Part shown: positions 34,666 to 43,500 of the stretch, piece after piece
Position numbering within the stretch: the stretch's first letter is position 1
Layout: every line of letters begins with the position of its first letter
Source: Acidobacteriota bacterium
GTDB taxonomy: Bacteria > Acidobacteriota > Terriglobia > UBA7540
Direction of reading: 5' to 3'
NCBI GenBank assembly: GCA_021828285.1
Contig: JAKASG010000018.1
Location: 1 to 47,347, forward strand
Length of the DNA: 47,347 nt
The notes under the pieces: generated by a model
The model's database searches: none
What the model was told of the DNA's origin: nothing
The model's input: only the letters and a program-made list of their open reading frames with translations
Translations under genes and position numbers: made by a program

Positions 34666-35190
34666 ATGGCCCGTAAGCGTTCCAAACGCGAAACTCCAGA
34701 AGGCGGCCTGGGATTGAAGGAAATCAAGGAATTGATTGACCTGCTCAAAGACCGCCAGGTGGCGGAATTTGAGCTCGAGAAGCGTGGGACGAAAATCCGC
34801 ATTTTGCGCGCCTCGCCGGCCGAACGAGGAGCGAACGCACCCCTTTCGCTTCCGCCGCTCGCCTCAATTCCGGAATCTGATGCCCGATTCGCCCCGCCGC
34901 CGGCCGCCCCGCGAGCCGAAACAGTTGAGGCGTCGGAAGACCTCTATATCATCAAATCGCCGATGGTTGGTACATTCTATGGCTCGCCCGCGCCTAACGC
35001 TCCGGCGTTTGTGAAGCAAGGAGACGTGGTCCGCGTCGGTCAGCCGCTTTGCATCATCGAAGCGATGAAGCTGATGAACGAAATCGAATCGGAAGTCGCA
35101 GGCGAAGTCGTGCGGATTTACGTTGAAAACGGGCAGCCCGTTGAATACGGGGAATCGCTTTTCGCGATCAAGCCCTCTCATAAGAAGTAG
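34666..35190 (+). CDS. accB: biotin carboxyl carrier protein of acetyl-CoA carboxylase
   Basis: AccB carries biotin between the carboxylase and transferase halves of acetyl-CoA carboxylase. From the ATG at 34666 (AAGGGG 8 nt upstream) it has 174 residues; ATGs at 34612 and 34660 are alternatives, the first overlapping the peptidase stop. An N-terminal helical region ([21 protein letters not shown]) leads through a Pro/Ala linker to the biotinyl domain with [13 protein letters not shown] (the AccB-specific thumb) and the biotinylation site [11 protein letters not shown], Lys at about residue 135. It precedes accC by 130 bp. Confidence 0.96.
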   Translation: MARKRSKRETPEGGLGLKEIKELIDLLKDRQVAEFELEKRGTKIRILRASPAERGANAPLSLPPLASIPESDARFAPPPAAPRAETVEASEDLYIIKSPMVGTFYGSPAPNAPAFVKQGDVVRVGQPLCIIEAMKLMNEIESEVAGEVVRIYVENGQPVEYGESLFAIKPSHKK

Positions 35191-35320
35191 CCCGCAGCCC
35201 ATCGCCGGGCGCCGCGGGCCGAAACTCTGATTGTCGCCGCAGAGTTCGCCGCGCCGGTTGACGGCGCAACCCTGCGGCCGGTCAACGTCCGGCGGGCGAC
35301 TTTGAATTGCTTTTGGCGCC

Positions 35321-36673
35321 GTGTTTAAAAAAATACTCATCGCGAACCGGGGTGAAATCGCGCTGCGGGTCATCTGCGCGTGCAAGGAGCTCGATATCCC
35401 GACGGTCGCGGTCTATTCCGAAGCGGACCGGAATTCTTTACACGTTCGCTTCGCTGATGAAGCGGTCTGCATCGGACCGCCGCGAGCGGCGGAGAGCTAT
35501 CTCAACATTGCCAGCATCATTTCCGCAGCGGAAATCACCGGCGCCGACGCCATCCATCCCGGCTATGGATTCCTTGCGGAAAACGAGGGCTTCGCCGAAG
35601 TCTGCGAAACGTCGAAACTGACTTTCATTGGCCCGCGTCCGGAAGTGATCCGCTTGATGGGCGACAAGAACAACGCCCGCAAGCGCATGGCCGAACTGGG
35701 CGTCCCCATTCTGCCTGGAACGGAAATCATCAAATCGAACGAAGAAGCGCTCGAGGCCGCCGAGCGGATAGGCTATCCCGTCATGATCAAGGCATCGGCC
35801 GGTGGCGGCGGCAAAGGGATGCGCATTGCCCAGTCGGCCGAACAGCTTCCCGGACTCTTGCCCACCGCTCAAGCCGAAGCTCAGGCGAATTTCAGCAGTC
35901 CGGACGTTTATCTTGAGAAATACGTGACCTCGCCGCGCCACATCGAGTTCCAGGTGATCGGCGATCAGCACGGCAAGATCGTCCATCTGGGCGAGCGCGA
36001 ATGCACCATCCAGCGCCGCCATCAGAAGGTGCTTGAAGAATCGCCCTCGACGCAAGTGGATGCCGCCCTGCGCCAGGAAATCGGCCGCCAGGTCATCGAA
36101 GCGCTTCAGGAAGTGGGCTACACGAATGCGGGGACCGTCGAGTTCATCATGGATGAAAACCGCAAGCTCTATTTCCTTGAAATGAACACCCGCATTCAGG
36201 TGGAGCATGCGGTCACGGAAATGGTGACGGGTCTTGATTTGGTCAAGCTGCAAATTCAGGTTGCCGCCGGCCTGCGGCTTCCGATCAAAGGCGAAACGGT
36301 GAAGCAATCCGGCCACTCCATCGAGTGCCGGATTTGCGCGGAAGATCCCGAGACCTTCGCGCCTTCCGCCGGCAAGATCACGACTTTCAACACCCCCGGC
36401 GGCACGGGAGTCCGTGTGGATACGGCGGCTTACGCCGAATGCACGATTCCTCCATTCTACGATTCCCTCATTGCCAAGCTGGTCGTCCACGGGAGTGACC
36501 GCACGGAGGCCGTCAGCCGCATGTCTCGCGCGCTCGGGATGTTCATCGTCGAAGGGATTTCGACTTCCATCCCGCTTCATCAAAAGATTCTCGCCCATCC
36601 GGATTTCCGCGCGGGCAAATTCGACACCGCGTTCCTCACCCGCCTGTCCTCAAACGGCGCGCGAAAGTTATGA
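35321..36673 (+). CDS. accC: biotin carboxylase subunit of acetyl-CoA carboxylase
   Basis: AccC carboxylates biotin on AccB using ATP and bicarbonate, the first half-reaction of fatty acid synthesis. It has 450 residues, the normal length, starting at a GTG (35321): [15 protein letters not shown] at the N-terminus, then ATP-grasp with [13 protein letters not shown] (about 160-172), [17 protein letters not shown], the [11 protein letters not shown] motif, and the catalytic [14 protein letters not shown]. The C-terminal domain has [13 protein letters not shown]. The stop overlaps the thiE start by 4 bp (ATGA, 36670-36673). Confidence 0.97.
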   Translation: MFKKILIANRGEIALRVICACKELDIPTVAVYSEADRNSLHVRFADEAVCIGPPRAAESYLNIASIISAAEITGADAIHPGYGFLAENEGFAEVCETSKLTFIGPRPEVIRLMGDKNNARKRMAELGVPILPGTEIIKSNEEALEAAERIGYPVMIKASAGGGGKGMRIAQSAEQLPGLLPTAQAEAQANFSSPDVYLEKYVTSPRHIEFQVIGDQHGKIVHLGERECTIQRRHQKVLEESPSTQVDAALRQEIGRQVIEALQEVGYTNAGTVEFIMDENRKLYFLEMNTRIQVEHAVTEMVTGLDLVKLQIQVAAGLRLPIKGETVKQSGHSIECRICAEDPETFAPSAGKITTFNTPGGTGVRVDTAAYAECTIPPFYDSLIAKLVVHGSDRTEAVSRMSRALGMFIVEGISTSIPLHQKILAHPDFRAGKFDTAFLTRLSSNGARKL

Positions 36674-37320
36674 CGGCAGGTAAAGGCACGCCTGCTTTTC
36701 AGTTCCGATTGCCGCGCCTCTATGCCATAATCGAGCGCGCGCAACTCGGCGGGCGTGAGCCTGCCGAGGCGGCGCGGTTGCTTCTCGGCGCAGGGGTGCG
36801 GCTGATTCAGTATCGAGATAAGCAGGGTTCTTCGCTGGAAATGTTCGAGGCAAGCCAGGCGATCGCTGTGCAGGCGCACCATCAAGGAGCGATTTTTGTT
36901 GTTAACGACCGCGCGGACATCGCGCGTTTGGCCGCAGCGGATGGCGTCCATTTAGGGCAAGAGGATTTGCCGGTGGAACGGGCGCGGCGAGTCCTCGAAC
37001 CGGGCCGGTTGATCGGTTTTTCGACGCATAATCCTGATCAGGTCATTGCAGCGGACGCGAGCACGGCGGACTATCTCGCTTTCGGGCCGGTTTTCCAGAC
37101 GGCGAGCAAAGATCGGCCGGATCCGGTCGCCGGCCTTGAAGGATTAAAAGAGGCTCGCACACTAACGCGGAAACCGCTCGTAGCGATTGGAGGAATCACG
37201 CTCCAAAATGCAAGCGCCGTGATTGAAGCGGGCGCGGACAGCGTGGCCGTCATCGGCGGCCTGTGGAGCGCAGTCGACGTCGCCGAACGCGCCAAAGAAC
37301 TGATACGAATACTCGAGTAA
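36670..37320 (+). CDS. thiE: thiamine-phosphate synthase
   Basis: ThiE joins HMP pyrophosphate and thiazole phosphate to thiamine phosphate. The 216 residues form a TIM barrel with the family motifs: [11 protein letters not shown] near the start, [20 protein letters not shown] (Asp ligands to Mg-pyrophosphate), [23 protein letters not shown], and the phosphate-binding VAIGGIT and [12 protein letters not shown]. TenI-like paralogues share the fold, but the NDR and GPVFxT motifs favour ThiE. It overlaps accC by 4 bp. No TPP riboswitch is present in the operon. A GGGGAC/GTCCCC hairpin (37321-37340) follows the stop without a T-run. Confidence 0.9.
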   Translation: MTAGKGTPAFQFRLPRLYAIIERAQLGGREPAEAARLLLGAGVRLIQYRDKQGSSLEMFEASQAIAVQAHHQGAIFVVNDRADIARLAAADGVHLGQEDLPVERARRVLEPGRLIGFSTHNPDQVIAADASTADYLAFGPVFQTASKDRPDPVAGLEGLKEARTLTRKPLVAIGGITLQNASAVIEAGADSVAVIGGLWSAVDVAERAKELIRILE

Positions 37321-37368
37321 GGGGACCGTTCTCAGTCCCCCGGGATTCTGGACGGAGAAAATTCTTCC

Positions 37369-38856
37369 ATGTCAACGCCGGCCACAGCTCCATCGGCTTC
37401 CGGAACCGACCTGGTCAAAGGCCTGAGCCTGTTTGATGCGACGACGATCGTCATGGGCTCGATGATCGGCTCGGGCATTTTCATCGTTTCGGCGGAAATC
37501 GGCCGCGAAGTCGGCTCGCCGGGGCTGATGCTCCTTTCCTGGATCATCAGCGGCGTGATGACGGTGATTGCAGCGGTGAGTTACGCGGAGCTGGCCGCGA
37601 TGATGCCGCGCGCCGGAGGGCAGTACGTTTTTCTTCGCGAGTCGCTTGGGCCGCTTTCGGGCTTCCTTTACGGCTGGACGCTTTTCCTCGTGATTCAGAC
37701 GGGGACGCTCGCGGCCGTGGCCGTGGCGTTCGGAAAATTTCTGGGCCTTATGGTCCCGTGGGTTTCAGAGCAGAACCTGCTCGTCAATGCCGGGACGATT
37801 CATCTGTTCGGCCACGCTGTGGCCCTGAGCTTCTCGACCGAGCAGTTCATCGCGATCCTTGTCCTTCTTGGGCTGGCAGCGGTGAATTATTTCGGTTTGC
37901 GCTCGGGCGCCCTGGTGCAAAACGTTTTCACGGTCCTGAAAGTCGGGACGCTCGTTGGAATTCTGGGCGTGGGCCTCTGGTGGGTGTCGTCGGGCCATCC
38001 CTCCGCAAACGCCGCGGTCCACAATTACTGGCAAGGGGCTCATTGGAATCTCGCGACGCTGACGATTCTCTCGGTCGCTTTGGTGGGGCCTTTGTTTGCC
38101 TCGATCACATGGGAAGACGTAACCTTTACCGGCTCGGAAATCATCAATGCCGCGCGCAATTTGCCGCTGGCCCTGCTGATCGGAACCGTGGTTGTGTGCG
38201 CGCTCTATTATTTCTGCAACGTCGCTTATCTGCAGGTGCTGCCGTTTTACGGAGTGGCGCACGGCGCCGGTCCGCTCGCCCGCGGAATCCAGCACGCCGC
38301 GGAAGACCGGGTGGGCACGGCCGTCATGCAGGTCGCCTTCGGAGCGAAAGGCGCGGTGATTATGGCCGCTGCGATCGTCATCTCGACCTTCGGGTGTATG
38401 AACGGCCTGACTCTCGCAGGCGCTCGTGTTTATTATGCGATGGCGAAGGACGGCCTGTTTTTCCCATCCGTCGCACGCGTCAACAAGCGGTATCATACTC
38501 CCGCCGTTTCGCTCGCCGTGCAGGCAGTCTGGGCGTCGCTGCTGACGCTCTCTGGAACGTACAACCAGTTGCTCGATTACGTGATCTTTGCCGTCGTGCT
38601 GTTTTATGCTTTGACGATTATCGGTCTTTTCCGATTGCGCCGTACGCAGCCCGATGCACCGAGACCCTATCGCGCCTGGGGCTATCCCGTCTTGCCGGGA
38701 ATTTACGTTATCTTTGCGGCCTTCGTCGAGTGGGCGCTGCTCACGCACAAAGCCGTTCGCAGCGCGGCAGGCCTCGGCATTGTCGCGCTTGGAATTCCGG
38801 TTTACTATCTTTGGCGGCGCAGAGCAAAGACGCAGCACAAGCCGTCGCTCGTGTGA
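37369..38856 (+). CDS. APC-superfamily amino acid permease
   Basis: This is an inner-membrane amino acid transporter of 495 residues with 12 predicted helices. The helix-1 substrate-binding motif GSMIGSGIF lies at about residues 30-38, and helix 2 ends YAELAAMMPRAGGQYVFLRESLGP, split by the typical P-R/K-x-G-G motif. A helix-6 segment ITWEDVTFTGSEIINAARNLP and the YYAMAKDGLFFPSVARVN loop match LAT-like/APC carriers. The substrate is not predictable. The start ATG has GGAGAAAATTCTTCC upstream. A second, less similar APC gene follows 134 bp downstream. Confidence 0.92.
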   Translation: MSTPATAPSASGTDLVKGLSLFDATTIVMGSMIGSGIFIVSAEIGREVGSPGLMLLSWIISGVMTVIAAVSYAELAAMMPRAGGQYVFLRESLGPLSGFLYGWTLFLVIQTGTLAAVAVAFGKFLGLMVPWVSEQNLLVNAGTIHLFGHAVALSFSTEQFIAILVLLGLAAVNYFGLRSGALVQNVFTVLKVGTLVGILGVGLWWVSSGHPSANAAVHNYWQGAHWNLATLTILSVALVGPLFASITWEDVTFTGSEIINAARNLPLALLIGTVVVCALYYFCNVAYLQVLPFYGVAHGAGPLARGIQHAAEDRVGTAVMQVAFGAKGAVIMAAAIVISTFGCMNGLTLAGARVYYAMAKDGLFFPSVARVNKRYHTPAVSLAVQAVWASLLTLSGTYNQLLDYVIFAVVLFYALTIIGLFRLRRTQPDAPRPYRAWGYPVLPGIYVIFAAFVEWALLTHKAVRSAAGLGIVALGIPVYYLWRRRAKTQHKPSLV

Positions 38857-38990
38857 TTCGGCGGCTTGAGTGCGCCGCCGCTCTCAGGGGATAACACGGG
38901 ATTCCGGTCATTGGGATTCGGGAAGAGAATGAAGCGGAGAACTTCCGGCCATGATTCTCAAGCCCGATCCCCGAATTTTGGAGGCTTTGA

Positions 38991-40556
38991 ATGTCTGACC
39001 TTCTGGTGACGAAGCCGCTGCAAACGATCCTCGCGGAAGCGGAGGAGAAGGGCGAGCATACGCTCAAACGCGCGCTTGGCCCGGCAAACCTGATTGCGCT
39101 TGGAATTGGCGCGATTATCGGCGCGGGCATCTTCGTGCTGACGGGCCAGGCTGCGGCGATTGCCGCCGGCCCGGCAATCGTCCTGTCATTCATCTTCATC
39201 GGCATCGTCTGCGCCTTTGCCGGTCTTTGTTACGCGGAGTTCGCTTCGCTGATCCCCATCGCTGGCTCCGCGTACACATACGGCTACGCGACGCTGGGCG
39301 AGTTCTTTGCCTGGATCATCGGCTGGGACCTGATCCTCGAATACGCTTTTGGTGCGGCGACCGTGGCCTCCGGCTGGAGCGGATACTTCCTCAGTTTGCT
39401 CAAGCAGTTCCACATCTACCTTCCGCCGCAGTGGATCGCGACGCCCGGCGCGAAGATGGTCAAATATAACCACGAGTGGGTCCAGCTCAACACGGTGAAC
39501 ACCCTGCTCTCCAAGGCGGAGATTAGCCGTTTGCCTCATGCGGCGGGGACGTTCAACCTGGTGGCATTTTTCGCCATCGCCGTGATTACGGCGATTCTGG
39601 TCATTGGCATCAAGGAATCAGCGAATTTCAATACGGCAATCGTCTTCACCAAGGTCGCCATCGTTCTCGTGTTTATCGGCCTTGCTGCCATTTTCGTCCT
39701 CCACCACCCTCACGTCGCCGCAGCCAATTGGACCCCCTTCATTCCGCCGAACAAGGGAAAATTTGGGGAGTTCGGCTGGTCGGGCATCGCGCGGGGTGGG
39801 GCGGTAATCTTTTTTGCCTATATCGGGTTCGATGCCGTCTCAACCGCCGCGCAGGAGGCCAAGAACCCGCAGAAGGACATGCCCATCGGCATCCTCGGTT
39901 CCTTGGTGATCTGCACGGTCCTTTACATCCTGGTCGCGGGCTTGCTCACCGCGGTTGTTCCGTATACGCGCCTGAATGTGGCCGATCCGGTTGCCGTCGG
40001 CGTGCAGGCGACCGGAGTCGTTTGGGGCGCCATCCTCGTGGACGCAGGCGCCGTCGCAGGGCTTGGCAGCGTAATGCTCGTCATGTTGCTGGGTCAATCG
40101 CGAGTGTTTTACTCCATGTCGCGCGACGGATTACTTCCCCCCTGGGCAAGCGCGATTCATCCGAGATTCCGAACGCCTTGGATCACCTCAATCGTTGTCG
40201 GCACCTGTGTGGCGTTCTTCGCGTCTTTGATTCCGCTTGGCGATTTAGCCGTCCTCGTCAATATCGGAACGCTGCTTGCCTTCGTGATCGTTTGCGCGGG
40301 TGTTTGGGTGCTACGGCGCAAGCGTCCTGACCTGCCGCGCCCGTTCAAGACGCCCTGGGTTCCCGTGGTGCCGATCCTCGGAATCATCACCTCCCTCGCT
40401 GCCATGGCCAGCCTGCCCGCGACCACGTGGTATCGGCTTCTGATTTGGCTGGTGATCGGCATGGTCATCTATTTCACGTATAGCCGCCGCCACAGCAAGG
40501 TCCGGATCGCGCTTGCGTCGGAGCAAGGTGTGCCCAGCAGCCAAAGCAGCAAATAG
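38991..40556 (+). CDS. APC-family cationic-amino-acid-transporter-like permease
   Basis: This permease has 521 residues with 12 helices and is of the CAT (YfnA/GkApcT-like) subfamily. The long cytoplasmic lead (LLVTKPLQTILAEAEEKGEHTLKR) is typical, then GIGAIIGAGIFVLTG at about 38-52, YAEFASLIPIAGSAYTYGYA with the conserved GSAYTY, and the FFAYIGFDAVSTAAQEAKNPQKDMP loop, which is diagnostic for this subfamily. It is not a close duplicate of its neighbour, which belongs to another APC branch. GGAGGCTTTGA precedes the ATG. Confidence 0.93.
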   Translation: MSDLLVTKPLQTILAEAEEKGEHTLKRALGPANLIALGIGAIIGAGIFVLTGQAAAIAAGPAIVLSFIFIGIVCAFAGLCYAEFASLIPIAGSAYTYGYATLGEFFAWIIGWDLILEYAFGAATVASGWSGYFLSLLKQFHIYLPPQWIATPGAKMVKYNHEWVQLNTVNTLLSKAEISRLPHAAGTFNLVAFFAIAVITAILVIGIKESANFNTAIVFTKVAIVLVFIGLAAIFVLHHPHVAAANWTPFIPPNKGKFGEFGWSGIARGGAVIFFAYIGFDAVSTAAQEAKNPQKDMPIGILGSLVICTVLYILVAGLLTAVVPYTRLNVADPVAVGVQATGVVWGAILVDAGAVAGLGSVMLVMLLGQSRVFYSMSRDGLLPPWASAIHPRFRTPWITSIVVGTCVAFFASLIPLGDLAVLVNIGTLLAFVIVCAGVWVLRRKRPDLPRPFKTPWVPVVPILGIITSLAAMASLPATTWYRLLIWLVIGMVIYFTYSRRHSKVRIALASEQGVPSSQSSK

Positions 40557-40666
40557 GGTTCGGGACTCGCATCTCCAAAGACCGAAGCGTGGTGAGCTGA
40601 GCCGTCTCGGGGCCTGCCTCGCTTCCTCTTTCGCTTCCCGCCGGGGTTCGTTAGACTCGAAACGTT

Positions 40667-42706
40667 ATGCTGAGTCGAGCATGGAACACCCTTCGCCGCG
40701 AGGTTCGCGGAAGCCGAATGGCGCGCTTCAGCCTGTGGCTGCTGGCCTATGGAGGGGTGCTTTCGCTGGTTCCCCTTTTTCATGGCCACGCTTCGGCCTT
40801 TCTCTGGTTCCTTTTTTGGGGCGGACTGATCGTCACCGCTGTTTATTACGTGGTCCGGTGGATTCGGGCAATCCGGCAGCATTTGCTCTGGCGCGTGCGG
40901 CGGCGCCTCCTCATCACCTATTTGTTTATCGCCGTCGTGCCGGTCGTCCTGATCCTGGTCCTGACCGGTCTGGCCGCGGTGATTTTTAACGGCCAGTTCG
41001 CAGCGTATTTAGCCTCTCTGCAATTGCGCCAGCGATATGACGAGTTGCTGCAACTGAACCGCGTAGTCGCCTACGAGGCTCGCGCTGGCAGGACGTCAAA
41101 CCCGGCGAAATTGCTCGGCAAGCTGAAGAGTTTTTACACGTCGGAACTGAGCCGCCAAGCATCAAGTTATCCGAGCCTCGAAATCACCCTGCGCATCGGG
41201 AAGAGCCAAGAAGCTTTCCACTTTGACGGCTCTCCCGTCAGTGACCCGCCGCGCGCGCCGCCCTGGCTCGCCTCCGCTGAGTTTGCGGGTATTGTGATCG
41301 CTGAGAATCATCTCGCATTGCGGGCGGTGAACCGCGGGCCGACTCCGGCCGGCGAGTTGACGATCATCCTCTCCGAACCGTTCACCCCCAGCTTGCTCAA
41401 TCAAATCGGAAAGGCGATTGGACCGGTTGGAGTGGTAATTCCGGAAAGGCGAACGCCGGCCAATCAGCAACCCGGCCCCGGTGTCATTATCCACTCGGAC
41501 TCCATCCAAACCCCGCCGCCGGCGTCTCTATTCGACTTCAAAGTGGTCGGAGCGGCCAGCCTCAATCCGATCGTCTGGAATGATTCAAAGATGCAGCGCG
41601 CATGGTTTCCCGTCGTGCTCTTTGCGTCATCGCGCGTCTTTACCCTGAACCGCAAGCTTCTTTCGACGCTCGGCCCCTATTCCCGAGTTTACGTGGTTCT
41701 GTTCGGAGTGGTGGGAGTCATCTTTCTGGGAATCGAACTGACCGCTCTCGTTACCGGAATTCGCCTGGCCCGCACCATTACCACAACGGTCGATCGCTTG
41801 CAGTTTGCGACGGAACGCGTGAAAGCGGGAGAGTTTTCCTACCGCGTGAAGATTCCGGCTCACGACCAATTGAGCGCGCTGGGCGAAGCCTTTGACGGCA
41901 TGACGGCCTCCGTCGAGCGGCTGCTGCGAGAAGCGGAGGAAAAATCGCGCCTGCAAAGCGAGATCGAAATCGCGCGGGAAGTGCAGAGGCAACTGTTTCC
42001 CAGCCGGATGCCGGTTCTCGAAGGTTTTGAAATCCATGCCGTTTGCCATGCGGCGCGCGGCGTGAGCGGCGATTACTATGATTTTCTGCCCGTCAATGAA
42101 AGCCAGATCGGCATCGTGCTCGGCGACGTGAGCGGCAAAGGAATTTCGGCCGCGCTCCTCATGGCAAGCTTGCAATCCGCCTTGCGCGCCCAGCATTTCG
42201 CCGCCGTGCGCACGGACCATTCGAGTCCGCTTTCAACGGCGGCTGTCCTGCGCCGAGTGAACCGGCAGATGGCGGATAACACCGCGGCCGAAAAATACGC
42301 CACGCTCTTTTACGCTGTCTATGATGCCGCCGCCCATCAACTGACTTACACGAACGCCGGCCATCCGGCGCCATTCCTGCTGCGCGGGAACCGGCTCGAG
42401 CGGCTTTCGGTCGGTGGAACGCCTGTAGGATTGATCCCTTCCGCAGCTTACCAGGAAGCCCGCATCCAGCTCGAAGCGGGCGATCTGCTGATCATTTACA
42501 GCGATGGCGTGACAGAGCCGGAGAACTTCTATGACGAGGAGTTTGGCGAAGCGCAACTTGAGGAAGTCGCCCGGCGTGCCGCGGGCGCTCCCTTGCCTGA
42601 ACTCATTGAAGAAATCACGCGCAGCGTCAATGACTGGACTGGCTCGCCCCAGCTCCAGGACGATATGACGCTCATTGTTGGCCGCGCCGGCGACTGGAAG
42701 GTTTAA
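40667..42706 (+). CDS. membrane-bound PP2C-type (RsbU/SpoIIE) serine phosphatase with HAMP domain
   Basis: This 679-residue signalling phosphatase has helices at about 21-38, 43-63 and 80-106, an extracytoplasmic sensor of about 235 residues, a fourth helix at about 341-366 and a HAMP domain (366-430, ARTITTTVDRLQFATERVKAG). A coiled linker contains IEIAREVQRQLFPSRMP, the 'AxxVQxxLLP' motif that precedes these domains. The PP2C catalytic domain has metal-binding aspartates in VSGDYYDFLP, VLGDVSGKGISAALLMA, IIYSDGVTE and DDMTLIVGR. Such enzymes dephosphorylate anti-sigma-factor antagonists (STAS proteins). No partner STAS or kinase gene is next to it. No ribosome binding site is evident before the ATG. 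Confidence 0.92.
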   Translation: MLSRAWNTLRREVRGSRMARFSLWLLAYGGVLSLVPLFHGHASAFLWFLFWGGLIVTAVYYVVRWIRAIRQHLLWRVRRRLLITYLFIAVVPVVLILVLTGLAAVIFNGQFAAYLASLQLRQRYDELLQLNRVVAYEARAGRTSNPAKLLGKLKSFYTSELSRQASSYPSLEITLRIGKSQEAFHFDGSPVSDPPRAPPWLASAEFAGIVIAENHLALRAVNRGPTPAGELTIILSEPFTPSLLNQIGKAIGPVGVVIPERRTPANQQPGPGVIIHSDSIQTPPPASLFDFKVVGAASLNPIVWNDSKMQRAWFPVVLFASSRVFTLNRKLLSTLGPYSRVYVVLFGVVGVIFLGIELTALVTGIRLARTITTTVDRLQFATERVKAGEFSYRVKIPAHDQLSALGEAFDGMTASVERLLREAEEKSRLQSEIEIAREVQRQLFPSRMPVLEGFEIHAVCHAARGVSGDYYDFLPVNESQIGIVLGDVSGKGISAALLMASLQSALRAQHFAAVRTDHSSPLSTAAVLRRVNRQMADNTAAEKYATLFYAVYDAAAHQLTYTNAGHPAPFLLRGNRLERLSVGGTPVGLIPSAAYQEARIQLEAGDLLIIYSDGVTEPENFYDEEFGEAQLEEVARRAAGAPLPELIEEITRSVNDWTGSPQLQDDMTLIVGRAGDWKV

Positions 42707-42732
42707 AAGCCTGTTGGGCGCCTGACCGCGCC

Positions 42733-43500
42733 TCAGGCTTCCGCGTGCGGATCGGCTTCCTGTTCGAGTTCCCTTGAAAAAATCTGATACCCCGGGTTCG
42801 GCGGAAACATTTCCCCCATCAGCTTCATTCGCCTTCGCAGATCCTGGACGCGCAGATGATCGGGCCCCACGCGAATTTGGACGTCGTGCCAAAGACCGTG
42901 GATATATTCGGCGAGCGTGCTGACGAAGGCGACGTCGCGATAGCGCTCGAACTGCTGGGCGGCGCGATGGCGAACGCGGCCGCGCTCGAGGAGCGGCCGC
43001 TTCGCCGCGAGGGATTCTTCGTCAATTTCGCCCGGTGCGCCGCTCCGCAATTCCTCATCGAGCAGATGGGCAAACCGTTGCAACTCATCGCCCGGAAGCC
43101 GGACGCGAAGCAATTCCGCGACGCTCGCCAGAAGCTCAAAGCCGGTGTCGTGAGCATCCAGCTCGCGGCAAGCGAGAACCAGATGAATCTTGCCTTCTTC
43201 TTCAAGCCAGACGGCCGAATGCGTCTCGCCCTCGGGCTTCGAAAACTCGACCCGATCGCCCGTCTCGAAGCACGCGATATAAGGCACCACGAGCACGCGC
43301 ATCGCACCGAGCCGCTTTGCAATCGAGGCCGGAACGGCCTGCGCCGGCTCCCGAACCATCGTGCGCTCCTCCGCTGGCGTCAAGGGAATCGCCGTGTGGA
43401 GTTCCCAGCCGTACGCAAGATGCGAGAGAGGCGCAAAATCCCCGCGCACGTATTCGCTGACCACGACGGAATTGCGAGGCCGAGTGGAGCTGTCGCTCAA
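42733..43500 (-). CDS. hypothetical protein following the methylthiotransferase gene
   Basis: I do not recognise this 255-residue soluble protein. It starts at a TTG (43500), one base past the methylthiotransferase stop, with GGGAG 8 nt upstream. It has no signal sequence or membrane helix. Visible parts are an N-terminal beta-rich region (SVVVSEYVRGDFAPLSHLAYG), a middle with EGKIHLVLACRELDAHDTGFELL, a leucine-rich helical part (LASVAELLRVRLPGDELQRFAHLLDEEL, shown here only in outline) and a highly charged C-terminus. It is translated together with the tRNA-modification gene. A 435-codon open frame on the opposite strand is spurious. Confidence 0.75.
   Translation of the reverse strand: MSDSSTRPRNSVVVSEYVRGDFAPLSHLAYGWELHTAIPLTPAEERTMVREPAQAVPASIAKRLGAMRVLVVPYIACFETGDRVEFSKPEGETHSAVWLEEEGKIHLVLACRELDAHDTGFELLASVAELLRVRLPGDELQRFAHLLDEELRSGAPGEIDEESLAAKRPLLERGRVRHRAAQQFERYRDVAFVSTLAEYIHGLWHDVQIRVGPDHLRVQDLRRRMKLMGEMFPPNPGYQIFSRELEQEADPHAEA

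Noticed and set aside
35191..35320. Inverted-repeat pieces (GTTGAC/GTCAAC) between accB and accC
   Set aside because: The arms are only six bases and not symmetric around a promoter or terminator.
35438..36598. 386-codon minus-strand frame within accC
   Set aside because: It is antisense to biotin carboxylase with all ATP-grasp motifs.
37321..37340. GGGGAC/GTCCCC hairpin after thiE as a terminator
   Set aside because: The stem is six base pairs with an eight-base loop and no T-run; it is mentioned under thiE but not called.
37765..38838. 357-codon minus-strand frame within the first permease
   Set aside because: It is antisense to a 12-helix permease with APC motifs.
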